This document shows positions 9,864 to 21,595 of a DNA stretch of 64,000 bases, piece by piece; positions within the stretch are counted from its first letter, which is position 1; the number at the start of each line of letters is the position of its first letter. The notes under the pieces are model-generated. The model was not told the origin of the DNA, searched no databases, and saw only the letters and a list, made by a program, of their open reading frames with translations. This stretch comes from Semisulcospira habei (lineage: Eukaryota > Mollusca > Gastropoda > Semisulcospiridae), in assembly GCA_036245525.1 (NCBI GenBank), contig BTPG01000006.1, positions 90,259,504 to 90,323,503 of the forward strand, in the 5' to 3' direction. A program made the position numbers and the translations under genes.

Positions 9864-10310
9864 TGTTACGACAGTTAACCGTCAAAGTTTGAAGTTAGCC
9901 ATTTAGTCCAACATAATTTTAAGTCATACAAATAACATTTATGAAGGAGATATTGTGACTATTTATCCTTTATTGCCGCAGTGGATTAAGTCGATTTTAA
10001 GCAACATCATCGACTAAGGTAGCAAGAACCTTAAATAAAGGGTTAAAAAATACCTCATAATAAATGTTCTTATTGTCTCTTACTATAATACTAGAAAAAA
10101 AGGGCTTGCCTCAGTTATACACAATAAGTTTATTTATTTATTTACTTATTATGTATTTATTTATTACGGAAGAAAATATTTTTTGAGACCAATATCAAAA
10201 TATCATCAAGGTCTGATTTTCATGTGCGTGTTTGGTTTTTTTTGGTGTCAAGGTCGGATTGTCGCTGGCTCAACACACACCACACACACTCCCCCACCCG
10301 AGGCTGAAAA

Positions 10311-10344
<34 letters not shown>

Positions 10345-10686
10345 CGGTTGTTATATAGGCGCTTTACCCTATTCTGCGAATCGGCTCAAAGGGCCGCGAA
10401 CTGAACCCAACACGCACTCTCACGTGACACACACGCATTCACTCTGAAGACAAACACAGTACAAGACAAACACAGGACATTAACGTGGTGCGAAGGGTCA
10501 GTTCAGCTACTGAGGTTTCGGAAATTTTTGATCGCTTGTATTTGAAATTTATAAAGTGGCCAGAAACCGGTACCAAAGTGGAGGGGGAGGAAGAGCCAGA
10601 GTCAGACGTCGGAACCCGGTATCGAACCTCGCACCTTTAACATTGGTGGCAGGCCGCGCCTTTACCACTGCGCCACGGACCGCCCC
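10311..10686 (-). mobile_element. tRNA-derived SINE with (ATT)n tail
   Basis: On the minus strand it starts with a tRNA-like head: A box TGGCGCAGTGG (plus 10665-10675) and B box GGTTCGAT (plus 10621-10628), about 40 bp apart, as in RNA polymerase III internal promoters. The body contains TTTGGTACCGGTTTCTGG. It ends GCGCCTATATAACAACCGG and a run of ATT repeats (10311-10342). Relatives are at 5029, 27356 and 58438. Confidence 0.85.
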
Positions 10687-11082
10687 AATATGTGACGCAC
10701 GCTGCCCACCCTCCTCCTCCCCCCCCCCCACCCCCCATGAAAAATATCTACGCCACTGTTACACTGTCCAGCGTGAGTCGGTTACGTCGCTGACTTCGAC
10801 AAAATGACGAGAAATCTTGACATACACTGATACGTCCAGTTAAAACACTTAATTCCAGTGTGGACGGCAAAACCACGATGACATGCATCGGCTTTATTTA
10901 TCTCCCTACTGATTCTTCACAAAAAATGTTAAGTGTTGTTTCAACTCGGTAATGCGCTTTCGTTTGTTTGCCGTGTGTTGAAACACACGCCAAAACAAAC
11001 GTAAGCACATTAGTTGAACAATTGTTCAGTTCGGAAAAGCGGACATGCCTTTCAGTCGTATTCCGCGGTACAAGTGCAAATT

Positions 11083-11263
11083 AAACCATTCGCTGACAGC
11101 GGACGCAGATTGTGTTTTTGAATCATTCAGCGTCAAAGATCCCAGGCGTCCAAGGAACATGGATGCAAAGTGGTGTCAGCAAGAGCCATAGATCATCAGG
11201 ATGATCTATGCCCCTTGCAGTTGGATAGTCAGTGTTCACTTTTTCTCGGCATTGACTGATGAT
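11083..11263. mobile_element. Family A element with degenerate hairpin
   Basis: The flanks GAACATGGATGCAAAGTGGT and TTTTTCTCGGCATTGACTG match the outer frame of family A (compare 62304-62516). The hairpin is shortened: GCAAGAGCCATAGATCATC pairs with GATGATCTATGCCCCTTGC (11179-11218). Confidence 0.8.
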
Positions 11264-11387
11264 GATGATAGAACTTTATTGCCATATGTAACAATACATT
11301 AGTAAATCGTTGCGGTGCCGCGGAACATAAAAAGACTAAGAACATTAAACACATCAAAATATAATTAAGCTACTCACGTGCACACAC

Positions 11388-11460
<73 letters not shown>
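11388..11460. repeat. (CA)n microsatellite
   Basis: About 73 bp of uninterrupted CA dinucleotides, preceded by ACACACAACACAC. Confidence 0.95.
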
Positions 11461-11462
<2 letters not shown>

Positions 11463-11819
11463 CACACACCGTATGCCTTAGTAACTATTATGGTCTAAGC
11501 ATAAAGGCAATAAACACGATTTCACAGTGACAAATTACATAGGAGATATCGTAATATAAAACTGAACACGTCACTTGCATCATACTGACACAGCAGTGCA
11601 GTTAGCCCTATTTCCAGGCCTACACATTAGTTTGGCCAGCCCGCACCTGCTGCTGGGGTATGCAGTCACTACCTGCTGCCAGCAGGCTATTTAGGTCACT
11701 GTCGGCATCAACTATTCCTTCTATAATCTATGTTGCGGGACTAATGACTATGTGCGGTGTGTTGTGCCTGTGTGTAATGTTCTCTAACTCTCTAACTGAT
11801 GGGGTTAATACGATTTTAA

Positions 11820-11930
11820 TACGATTTTCGGATGGATGCAAAGTGGTATCAGCAAGAGCCATAGATTCGCACGAGGTTTTACGTCTCTTTCAGTTGGATA
11901 ATGTTAGCAGGGCAAGTTGTAATTTTGAAA
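11820..11930. mobile_element. Family A element, degenerate
   Basis: GGATGCAAAGTGGTATCAGC, AAGAGCCATAGATTC and TCTTTCAGTTGGATAATGTT match family A, but the two arms no longer pair well. It overlaps the 3' end of the proline-rich minus-strand ORF. Confidence 0.6.
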
Positions 11931-13385
11931 GGGATGGAGACTTCCAGCTCTCGCTGATTTCGTCCCGGGGGGGGGGGGGGGCAGGAGGGTGGGGGGTGGG
12001 GGGGGGGTCATCTCGCTGTCTGTCTGTCGCTTCGTCGCGCAGCGGCTGGTGGTGTTGCCGGGGCCGGGTGGTTGGTGGTGGGAGAGGCGGGTGGTAGGCC
12101 GGGAGACCGTTGCTTCAGTGCCAGGCTGGGGGATGTTGATAAGCCAACCACTCCGTAAAAGTTCTTGGATGAATGGTGGCGGGGGTGGTGGTGGCCGGAG
12201 GAACCGTCGCTGGCTGTGGTAAGGCCTGGGGAGTTGAGGTGGCGGTGGTGGTGGCCAGTGGAGCCTGGGCTTCGGGGTCGGTCGTTGGTATGGGAGGGGT
12301 GGGTGGCGGTGTTGGGGTGGCAGGTAGAGGTGTGGTGGCGGCGTGGGGAGTAGTGGCGGGCGTTTTTGGTCTCGGAAGCGTTTGGGTGGTCTATGGCGCT
12401 TCCGTGGGCCGGGGGTTGGCCTGTTGGTTGGCGGGGGTTGAAGCTGTTGTGCTGTGGTGGAGCTGGCCTCTTGAGGTGCCGGGTCTGTGCCGGTGTTTCT
12501 GGTTTCTTTGGCCGGGGTTGTTTCTGTGCCGGCTTCCTGTGTTGTTGGCGAGGTGTTGCCGCAACCGCTGTTTTTGGTGGAGGTGGGGGTGGTGCCGGTC
12601 TTCTTGTTCGCTGTCTTCGGGGCGGCAGGTGTTGCCTGACACTCCCTGCCGGTCGTTTCGGCTGTGGCTTGACTGCCCGTGTTTTCTGTCGGGGGGGGGG
12701 GGGGGGGGGGTCGGAGGTCCATCAGCGCACCTGTGTGCACCAGCCACCGGGCAGTGACCAGTGCACGGTGGTAGGTGTCTCCCTTGAGTGTCATTATAGC
12801 GGGTATGGCGTCCTGAAGTAGGAGCACCAGATCGTCGAAGTCCATGCCTCGGACCCTGGTCCCCCTCTCCTCGGTCGATGCCGGCCGTTCCCGAGTAAGT
12901 GGTTCGGGAATGGTGACCGGCGGTGGGGAGGGCGGGAAGTCGGACTCCGATGCCGGTTCCGACGACTCTTCATGCTCCTCTTCAGGTGACGCTGTTGTGG
13001 GGCTCGTTGGTTGCTCTTCTTCTTCTTCCTCTTCTTCTGCACTCGCCAGTGATGGCGGTTGACTAGTCGTTGTTCGGGGGCTCGCTAGAGCGAATATCGG
13101 TGAGTTCCTTAGTAGAGCGTCGAATCCGGGGAAGAGACCCGCTGGTGGTATAGGTGGCGGGTGTCTTTGGAGCATTTCTCTGAGGTTTTGCTCCGGCGTA
13201 ACCGGCGTCGTCCTCTGTATCGTTGGCTGAGGAGGTATAGGCGGTGACATAGGTCGCCTTGTTCTAGGCGATGATTGTGGTTGTACTTGAGGGTGGCTGG
13301 CCAGGTATTCATCGGCCTGTTCGAGATTTGTTCTCCTTCTGTTCGCCCTTAGAAGGGCGTTGTTGTTTTTCTTACTTGAGGCCAT
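11904..13385 (-). CDS. Uncharacterised proline-rich protein (493 aa)
   Basis: I do not recognise this ORF. The start ATG at 13385 sits in a good context (GCAAGCATGG) after a TATA box. Order of regions: basic Asn/Arg N-terminus (to ~20); Pro-rich linker; LREMLQRH; an 8-Glu run near residue 120; a Ser/Glu acidic segment; one hydrophobic, probably folded block at about 178-222 (DFDDLVLLLQDAIPAIM, ALVTARWLVHTGAL); then a long Pro/Thr and finally Pro/Arg/His-rich tail with several poly-Pro runs coded by C tracts. The tail reads into a degraded family A MITE, so its C-terminus may be accidental. It could be a gag/ORF1-like protein of a mobile element or a host gene. The low-complexity tail weakens the case for coding. 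Confidence 0.4.
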   Translation of the reverse strand: MASSKKNNNALLRANRRRTNLEQADEYLASHPQVQPQSSPRTRRPMSPPIPPQPTIQRTTPVTPEQNLREMLQRHPPPIPPAGLFPGFDALLRNSPIFALASPRTTTSQPPSLASAEEEEEEEEQPTSPTTASPEEEHEESSEPASESDFPPSPPPVTIPEPLTRERPASTEERGTRVRGMDFDDLVLLLQDAIPAIMTLKGDTYHRALVTARWLVHTGALMDLRPPPPPPPTENTGSQATAETTGRECQATPAAPKTANKKTGTTPTSTKNSGCGNTSPTTQEAGTETTPAKETRNTGTDPAPQEASSTTAQQLQPPPTNRPTPGPRKRHRPPKRFRDQKRPPLLPTPPPHLYLPPQHRHPPLPYQRPTPKPRLHWPPPPPPQLPRPYHSQRRFLRPPPPPPPFIQELLRSGWLINIPQPGTEATVSRPTTRLSHHQPPGPGNTTSRCATKRQTDSEMTPPPPPTLLPPPPPGTKSARAGSLHPFQNYNLPC

Positions 13386-13547
13386 GCTTGCTTGCTTCCT
13401 TGCTGCGATGACTTGTGTAGCGCGTAGCGTGACGACTCAGGCGAGGCTTGACTTTGTCTTGCTTGCTTGAGAGCGCGAGAGACCGTCCGCTCTGTCTGGC
13501 TGCTGTGAGTCGAATGTGGATGACATAGCAGGGACCATGTCACTCCT

Positions 13548-13557
13548 CTTTTATTAA
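13548..13557 (-). promoter_or_regulatory. TATA box of the proline-rich ORF
   Basis: The minus strand reads TTAATAAAAG, 163 bp before the ATG. A start about 25-30 bases on, near 13520, would give a leader with no upstream ATG. This is inference from position only. Confidence 0.4.
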
Positions 13558-14251
13558 GGCAGCGGCACTGGTTTCCGAGTAAAGCAAAGAAACGAATTTA
13601 AACTCGCTACACTCGCCTTTCTGGCGCTACCTTGATGGCACCCTTCCTGCGTCAGTACCTCCCCTCTTCACTCACCATGTATGCGCCCTCCAGAACCCTC
13701 AGGTCCAGTTCTGAAAAGCTGCTGTCTGTTCCCCGTGTGTAACTTTCTTTTGGTACTAAGGGCATTTAAATATCAGGTACCCCATGACTGGAATGCTCTA
13801 TAGTCCATAAGCTAGCTAGATCTATCGTGCACTCCCCCCCCCCCCCCCCCCCCACTACTCAATAAAATGGGTTTCAAAGTGTACCTTAGTATGTTCTGAG
13901 ATGTTTAAGCCATGTTCCCCGAAAATCCTTAGGAACACACCAGAGATATAGCCGATGGCGCAAGGGTACCCCCATTCACGCTCTTCGCAGGTGCTAAAAT
14001 GAGGTTGAGAAACATTTTCCTCTAAATAAATCAGAATTCATTCCAGAAGCCCAAATCAGGCAATATTATGTTAAGGCACACCTTCTGCATTCTCTGCAAA
14101 AAAACAGAATGAAAAAATATTAAATCTCTGGCTCACAGTGAAGGTATTTGTGCACCCAGTAAACGGCCATTTCCGCAAAATCGCAAAAAAAGACATTCCT
14201 TCTGCCAATGAAGGTAAGTAGCGGCTAATCTCTCTGTTTGTTTAATTGTCT
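13558..14251. other. Non-coding stretch with C tract
   Basis: A C tract of about 23 bases lies at 13829-13851. No gene was seen; CAAAATCGCAAAAAAAGACA and similar A-rich text follow. Confidence 0.5.
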
Positions 14252-14370
14252 ATTTTGACAAAGGGTATTTACCCGAAATATTAATAAATTGTGTTGTACC
14301 CGTCTTTTCTAAGCGTGTTTCTTTCTCCGTTGGGTACTTCTTTGCATATTACACGCTTGGCAGTCACCTT
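14252..14370. mobile_element. Family D foldback, single end
   Basis: AATTGTGTTGTACCCGTC, then GTGTTTCTTTCTCCGTTGGG and ACACGCTTGGCAGTCACC match the right end of the foldback at 51622-51888. Confidence 0.7.
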
Positions 14371-14420
14371 TTTGGTCTGGATTGCTCCGAGCTTATTGTA
14401 ACGGCGGGATGTCTCCGGCC

Positions 14421-15740
14421 TTGAAGACAAATATAGAAAGTCGGTTGACCCAGATTAGAGTCAGTAATTTTTGTCATATTTACTTGAAATTTTGGATATA
14501 GCTAGTTTGCAGAAAGACATTAGATGAGTTAGTTAGCCAGAGTTGTACCTCTTAAACTTTTTGGATAATAATTAATTCATTTTTGCAAGTTTTGGAGCCA
14601 CTATATACTCCCATCAAACAGTCAGCCATGGAAGAGGCTGCTGGTGTGGAACAAAACAGTCGGCCTTGGAAGAGGCTGCATGCGGCCTTTCGGACGGATG
14701 AGTGACGTCAAACATCACTGAATTTCCGTCACTGTACACGGCGTTGTGAGACCAAAGATCCTAAACCCTCTATGTAGGATCTTTGGTGAGACTAGCGATC
14801 GGCCATGACGTCAAGCTTCTAGTGACGTCATTTTGCTGCTCCGGCTATTCTTCTTCAAAATCAGCTTCTGTCGCTGCTCCAGCCCACAGAGCGTACTAAT
14901 GGCGGGAGGCGCCGTGTGTCAGTCCGTCTTTATTTGTGTGTGCCGGTGTGTGTGTTGATCAGAAGTTGGCCGAGAGAGGATGGAAATGGATCAGAGGGAG
15001 TGATAAGCTTAAAAATATGAACAACTCTTAATGTTCCTAAAAGAAAAACGCATGTGAGCTCCAAACAATACGTTAGACTTTGGGATGAAATCCCCATCTT
15101 GTTCAATAGGAGATACTGATTTCAACATCAAAATCAGGTCAAAGACAAAAGGTAGATACCCTTGACAGCGAGGACAGCTCTCGGCATATAGTGGGTTATG
15201 GTTTATCCCATCTTGTTTTCATTCGCTCACTGTACCCAATTTTCAAAACTGAGGTGATCGGGCCGACTCGCGTCGGCCCGATGGCCTTTGGCGTCGTGCG
15301 CGGGCCAATCAGTGGCGGCCGATAGCCTCATTGCGGCATTGGGTGGGTCTTTTGACTGCCTTTCGTTATGAGATAACGGCCACAGTTTGCTGATAATTAT
15401 TATATTATATTGAGCAGCATTTTGCTTGATATAGTGCCGATAACGGGCAGCGGATGTGATTACGAGAAACGAATCACTCGGACATTTGATTCGGATCAAG
15501 TAATCACATCTGTCTGTTTATCGGCACTATATCAAAGCAAAATGTTACTCAATATCAGTAATACCTTACTAAACTGAGAAGTTGAAAGGCCGGATACAAA
15601 GCTGGCTAACGGCGAACTCATCCAATGTCTTTCTCCAAATTAGCTATATGCAAAAGTTCAAGTAAATATGACAAACTGAATCAGTTACGGACTCGCTAAT
15701 CTGGGTCAACTGACTTCCTATAAACGGTTGTTGTCTTCAA
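14421..15740. mobile_element. 1.32-kb non-autonomous element with ~140-bp terminal inverted repeats
   Basis: The left end (14421-14560, TTGAAGACAA... GTTGACCCAGATTAG... CATATTTACTTGAA...AAAGACATTAGATGAGTTAG) is complementary to the right end (15600-15740, ending TTGTCTTCAA) along its length, with scattered mismatches. An internal foldback at about 15405-15565 (GATATAGTGCCGATAACGGG pairing with TTATCGGCACTATATCAA) and two small hairpins (14749-14788 around CCAAAGATCCTA; 15256-15284 around TCGGGCCGAC) lie inside. There is no transposase ORF. The superfamily is not assigned and no clear target duplication was found. Confidence 0.8.
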
Positions 15741-15884
15741 TGACTGAGACTGACGTGACATTCAATTACAATATCATTGGCTCGAAGGCTCTTTTAGTCA
15801 CCCCTTTAAGACTGAAAGTACTGATTTCGCCGCCAAGTTTGCAAGCTTGTGTATTCAAAAATATCGGAGATTTCCAGTCTTGTT

Positions 15885-16505
<621 letters not shown>

Positions 16506-17401
16506 CAGCCTGTTAGTCAAGGACCTCGACGTTGATGACATAGTCACTCCAGTAAACTCCCAGTAAAGGCTGAATTGGACGAACCGCCCACCGCTGAAGA
16601 GACCCTCACAGCCATCCACCAGCTCAAGAGTGGCAAAGCAGCAGGCATTGATGGAATACCGCCAGAGATCTGGAAACATGGAGGCACAGCACTGCACAAC
16701 AAGCTCCATGACCTCTTTCTCTGCTGCAGTGAGGAAGGAACACTACCAAAGGATCTCCGTGATGCTGTCGTTATCACCTTGTACAAGAACAAAGTCGAGA
16801 AGTCTGACTGTTCCAACTATCGGGGAATTACCCTGCTGTCCATTGCTGGGAAAATTCTTGCAAGGCTGCTCCTGAATCGGCTGGTACATGCCCTCGCTGA
16901 AGACCACCTCCCAGAGGGCCAGTGTGGCTTCAGAGCAAACAGGAGAACCACCGATATGGTCTTTGTGCTGAGACAGCTTCAGGAGAAGTGCCGCGAGCAG
17001 AACAAAGGGCTGTACGTAACGTTTGTCGACTAACAAAAGCGTTCGACACTGTGAGCAGGCAAGGCATGTGGCAGATCCTGGAGCGACTTGGCTGTCCCCC
17101 AAAGTTCCTCAGCATGATTGTCCAGCTACACGAGGACCAGCAAGGCCAGGTCAGACTCAACAATGACTTCTCAGAACCATTCCCTATTCTCAACGGCGTA
17201 AAGCAGGGCTGCGTGCTGGCACCGACCCTCTTCACCATCTTTTTTAGCATGATGTTGAAGCAGGCCACAGTGGACCTCGATGATGACGAGGCAGTGTACA
17301 TCATGTGTCGTCTCGATGGCAGCCTGTTCAACCTCAGACGACTGCAGGCCCACACGAAAACCCTAGACCAACTGATTCGTGAGCTGCTTTTTGCTGATAC
17401 A
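16506..17401 (+). pseudogene. LINE family 2, reverse-transcriptase part
   Basis: The open segment from ~16560 encodes LKSGKAAGIDGIPPEIWKHG, NYRGITLLSIAGKILARLL, EGQCGFRANRRTTDMVF and GLYVTFVD. A frameshift at about 17030 then leads into LTKAFDTVSRQGMW, NGVKQGCVLAPTLFTIFFS and LIRELLFAD. These are RT motifs 1-4 of a non-LTR retrotransposon. The sequence stops inside the motif that should read (F/Y)ADD, exactly where TACA repeats begin. It is head-to-head with the element's own 3' part, as expected for twin priming. Clade not assigned. Confidence 0.8.
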
Positions 17402-18153
17402 TACATACATACATACATAAGCACAGTACGGCGCTTCGCGCCATAATATCGGAGATTCTATTGTTTACATACATAATCACACATATAGTGTGATACATGC
17501 ATACATATGACATACATACATACGCACAGTACGGCCGGCGCTTCGCGCCAAACTATGATACGCCGCGGTTCAGCAGCGAGGTTACGGCCTGCCACGTAAC
17601 TCGGTAGCAAGACGTAATTTTTATCTTGTTGCCGTTCAATTGTTAGAGGTTTGGGCCTGCCGGCCTTTGACATCATGGATATGCTATTATATTCGCCCCA
17701 CCGCGACCCGTCCTAAAAAGGGTTAAAAATGTGTCTATATATGGGTAAATTGTCTCAGGACCAAGGGAAGTAATGAGAGTGCTCTGCAGGAAGACAGGTT
17801 CTTTGTGGTTTAGTACCCTTTATTGTCCACTCGGAAACTAGGGGACATAACCATGCGATCAACTGTCTTCACGTTGACTTACAGGGTTTAGGAACTTGAC
17901 ACGAACAAACATGTTGAAGTCAGTTCCATCCTTTCAGGAAAACTTTGTATTTGCGCTACACCATTTACACATCAAATCATTTATGACTGTGTTCTACTAC
18001 AAATACTTGTGTCGATGCAGTGGCGGTCAGTCTGACTTAACTGACTCAGTATGGCAGAACCTGCGATAATGACTGAAAAAAGTGTTGGTTATTTTTGAGT
18101 GTAGAAAGACTCATGATTTAAGTTTAAAATAGTTGCCATGCTGGTTATAGATT
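17402..18153. other. TACA-rich repeats and non-coding DNA
   Basis: Two copies of a GTACGGCGCTTCGCGCC-like palindromic phrase (about 17427 and 17530) alternate with TACATACATA runs and ATATCGGAGATTCTATTGTT. The latter phrase also occurs left of the LINE insertion, at 15861. No gene was seen from 17700 to 18150. Confidence 0.6.
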
Positions 18154-18176
18154 CAGGGCCGGATCAATCAGTTTTC

Positions 18177-18207
<31 letters not shown>

Positions 18208-18477
18208 GGGGGGGGGGGGTGCTCAACTTTTTTTGTTTCTATTGCCAGGGTCTAGTCAATATATCAAAACACCACAACAAAAACTCAGTGTTCTAAGGGG
18301 TGCTACAAACACATTAAAGCACTCCCTCCTTCTCGGACCATGTTGTGGACTGGCAGTAAATGATTTTTTTTTTTTTTAGCCGAGTGGGGGGGACGGGGGG
18401 GTGCTGTAGTACCAAAGCACCCCCCCACACACACACACACCGCCCCCCCCCCACACCCCCCTCTGGATCCGGCCCTG
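18154..18477. mobile_element. MITE-like element with CAGGGCCGGATC inverted ends
   Basis: The ends CAGGGCCGGATC (18154-18165) and GATCCGGCCCTG (18466-18477) are perfect inverted repeats. The inside holds GT, G, T and C runs. CAGGG-type ends are common in hAT-related elements. No clear 8-bp duplication is visible, so the class is inference. Confidence 0.6.
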
Positions 18478-18932
18478 AGATGCATACTGCAGAAATAGCT
18501 TTCCATAATTGAGATTTAATTTCAAATTCATTGCCTATGGCTGAAACTTTCAAGAGCAGCTGTGACGCCATAATCCGCGTGTGCACTTTGTAGTGCCACG
18601 GTCCATCATGATCATATAGTATAGTCGTCGACAAATATTTAGGTTCAAGGCCGCAGCGTCGATCGTTGTTGTGTTGGAGAAAGATATGCGAAAAAGGTGC
18701 GTCGTGCATTGTCACACCCAACAGAAAGTCACCTCTCTGCAGGTGACACTAAGGTGTAATCTCACCTGGTCAAATTTTTTACCTGTACCTCTTACAACTT
18801 CAAAGCTTAGCGGTAGAGGGCGCTTTTCTGGTCGGGGAAGGCTATCCGTATTTCCTCCCCGTTGTAACTCTCAAAGGTCGCCTATCAAAATCAACAAGCT
18901 GTAAATAAAGCAGATCACATGTTAACTGCCCA

Positions 18933-18941
18933 GTATATAAG
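18933..18941 (+). promoter_or_regulatory. Candidate TATA box upstream of delta-catenin region
   Basis: GTATATAAG at 18933-18941 lies 220 bp before a consensus donor (GTAAGT at 19163) and could start a non-coding first exon. The link to delta-catenin, 19 kb downstream, is inferred from orientation and lack of any other plus-strand gene between. Confidence 0.3.
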
Positions 18942-19059
18942 AGACTTTGCACATTCTTATTATCGTAACAATAAACAAGTCTTCTTTGCACATTTGTAAG
19001 AAAATAAAATTTCTCAAACGGATGCGTGCGTTCAGCAGACGGAACAGCCGGTAAACCCT

Positions 19060-19840
19060 CCACTTGATTGACAAGTGCCTAATCCGAGTCACTACGACTG
19101 GTTCCTGTTGGACAGTTTTACGGATTATACTTTCTTTTTCTGTGTTTGCACATCTGTTTTGGGTAAGTATGTATTTAATTTGTAATCATGTTTTGATACA
19201 CTGTATTATGTTCGATCGTGGGTGTTTATTTTGGCTGGGCTGTGGTATTCAATCCAAATCTGTCGGCATGCCTGTGCGATAGGGTCGCAGTGACACGCTT
19301 CTGGGACGCTGGATTTTTGCGACACTGTAGTCGATTTCGCGTTTAAAGACGCAATTAGAGTAACTAGTACTAGTCAGATATCATTGTTTTTCTGACTGAT
19401 TGGTTAGTATTACTTTGAGAGAGGCATGATGTTGTGTTTGCTACCTGTTCCAAGATAGTTTCGATGGTCGAAGATACTAATGGTCGACAACTCTTACAGA
19501 ACGTAAACAGGATCGAGAAGAAGAGAGGGGGTCATTTCCGAACAGTGACTCACTTATTTTAAAAACTGTTTAGCTCACACTCAGCTGGTATGCAAATTAT
19601 TCTAGGTAAGTCAGTGCTTGTCGGTTAGGATTTGCTGCACCCTTCAGCGCAGTGACAAGGCGTCTGACTGAAAACTCACAGTAGTTGTGATAAACGTCCC
19701 CTACGCCACTGTGATGTGATTGCTCAATAATGCTAGTGCCAATGATACAAAATCAAACACCCCATCCATGCGGCAGTTGGTACGTGAATTTCAAAACAAG
19801 CTGAGGGTGATAGACAAAGACCTGATTCATGATCTTTGTG
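19060..19840 (+). other. Cluster of consensus splice donors (candidate 5' exons)
   Basis: GTAAGT donors follow TTTTGG (19163), TTCTAG (19606) and CTTTGTG (19841). The last closes a short open frame beginning ATG 19771 that encodes MRQLVREFQNKLRVIDKD and ends in phase 1, which does not join in frame to the exon at 38029-38336. These could be alternative non-coding 5' exons. Not proven. Confidence 0.3.
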
Positions 19841-20317
19841 GTAAGTTCTATTAAATCTGAGATTTGTTCACTATAGTTATTTCATTTGGACAATGACACT
19901 GACAGTGTGTATTGTGGTTGGAATTTAAGTTGTTTGATCATCTGCGATGATACAGTAAACTTTGCTTACTGCAAGTCAGATATGTATAATAGCACTTTGA
20001 TCCGGACGGCACACAAGTTTAACAAAAATAAAAAAATACTGTGCTGAATTCAGCTACAACAACAATGAAGTCAGTGTCATTTTATTTTGAAATTGAAACG
20101 AAAAATCACACACAGCATACCAGCTCTGCTTTTGCTGTAAGTGACAAGGCAGGAAAAAAAAAAATTGAAAGAATTTACACTATTTGCACTTTCAGGCATG
20201 TTTGAGAAAATTTTAATGACTGCAGGTTATCAGTCGGGTGATGACCTGCTTGGGTTTTTTATGGTGTTGGAATGCAGAGCTCTGGATAGTGTTGCTCCCT
20301 CCACACACTATTAGAGT

Positions 20318-20382
20318 GCAAGAGGTGTAGATTCTCATCAGCCCCTGCAGTTGCAGGGGCTCATGAGAATCCATGCCTCTTT
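20318..20382. mobile_element. Family A hairpin
   Basis: GCAAGAGGTGTAGATTCTCA pairs with TGAGAATCCATGCCTCTT around CCCCTGCAGTTGCAGGGG. Confidence 0.9.
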
Positions 20383-20534
20383 AGCCTCCTTTGAGGTTCC
20401 ATCAATGTGCTTGATATATATACCGTGCTTCTCATAATTGTGGGAAGCGATAGGAATTCAAGTCTTTGGCTGTATTCTTCATTCCTCTGCCAGTGTTGTT
20501 CCTCTGTCCCCAGTCTCACCCTAGCCCAGGCAGG

Positions 20535-20618
20535 TTAACCCATTGGTTGTCAGTAGCAGTTTTCATTGTGATGATTCCTGCAGGAATCATCACAACATAA
20601 ACAGCCACTGACAGGCTA
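20535..20618. mobile_element. Family E hairpin MITE
   Basis: TTAACCCATTGGTTGTCAGT and GTGATGATTCCTG pair with CAGGAATCATCAC and CCACTGACAGG. The right TTAA end is lost. Confidence 0.85.
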
Positions 20619-21337
20619 CTTACAAAATTAAAATTACAATATTGTGCAAAATTACAGAACTACAATATAATATTGTGCAAAATTACAAAATTATATTGTG
20701 TGCAGCAGATGTGGGCCCCTCCTATCATAGAATTAGACTATTTTGCAAGCTGTAAACATTTCAATCATACCTGTACACTTCCTTTCTTTCTAAAAAAAGA
20801 TTGCAATTTTCACTTCTTTTTTTTTTTTAGAGGATGTGTTTTTCTGAGATGTGTCATTTGGCCCATAAAGTAAAACATAATGGTGTCATTAGCACATTTG
20901 CCTCAGAATAAGGTGAACTTTTCCCCATAACATTTACATTCTAACATTATTATAATATTAACAATGTGTCATACTATGAAAACACTAAACAGAAGAGAAT
21001 TATACTGTTGATATATAAATTATTAAGACGCTGAAAATCGATGAAGCTTTATTTTACAATCATTGACATCGTCACCAACACAGCCATTTTACAAACCTGC
21101 TGTTGCTAACAACTACAAGATTATCTACAAATGTACATAAAACTGGAGAAGGATTTATAAGCTAGTTTTGTATTGATCGATTGATGAAGCTAGTAGTAGT
21201 ACTAGTAGTAGAAGCCCTGAAGCCCCCCCCCCCCTGCCCCGCCCATTCTTACTTCCCTGGTGCATGCCAGTGGTCCAGTGGACAGTAAAAACTTTGTTCA
21301 TTGTGTGCGAAAGAGCCCCAGTTCATCCAGGGACCAT

Positions 21338-21480
21338 CATCAGAACCCTGGCCATACCTTCCCCTGCAGCCACTGCGGTCGAACCTGCCTGTCTCGGATT
21401 GGCCTCCGCAGCCACGAACAAGCCTGCAGACGTCGTGGGCAACTCCTATAAAATCTTCGTTCGCGAAGTCAAGCCAAGAA
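21338..21480 (+). mobile_element. 5'-truncated LINE family 2 (143 bp) with 15-bp duplication
   Basis: The insert encodes the C-terminal CSHCGRTCLSRIGLRSHEQAC knuckle and ends TCAAGCCAAGAA, like the copy at 16030. It is flanked by TCATCCAGGGACCAT at 21323-21337 and 21481-21495. It landed in a family A element whose remainder follows. Confidence 0.9.
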
Positions 21481-21495
21481 TCATCCAGGGACCAT

Positions 21496-21595
21496 GAATA
21501 CAAAGTGGCATTAGCTAGAGGCCTTATGAGCCCCCGCATCTATGTCTCCTGCACAAGGGTGATGTTTGCTTTATCCTGGCAGTGAAGGGGTTAAA
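21496..21595. mobile_element. Family A element remnant
   Basis: ACAAAGTGGCATTAGCTAGA, ATGAGCCCCCGC, ATCTATGTCTCCTGC and the terminal TGGCAGTGAAGGGGTTAA are family A sequence. The hairpin arms are incomplete. Confidence 0.7.

Noticed and set aside
11660..13062. Plus-strand ORFs rich in Gly/Val/Trp opposite the proline-rich ORF
   Set aside because: Shadow frames of G/C tracts; no start context, and composition follows homopolymers.
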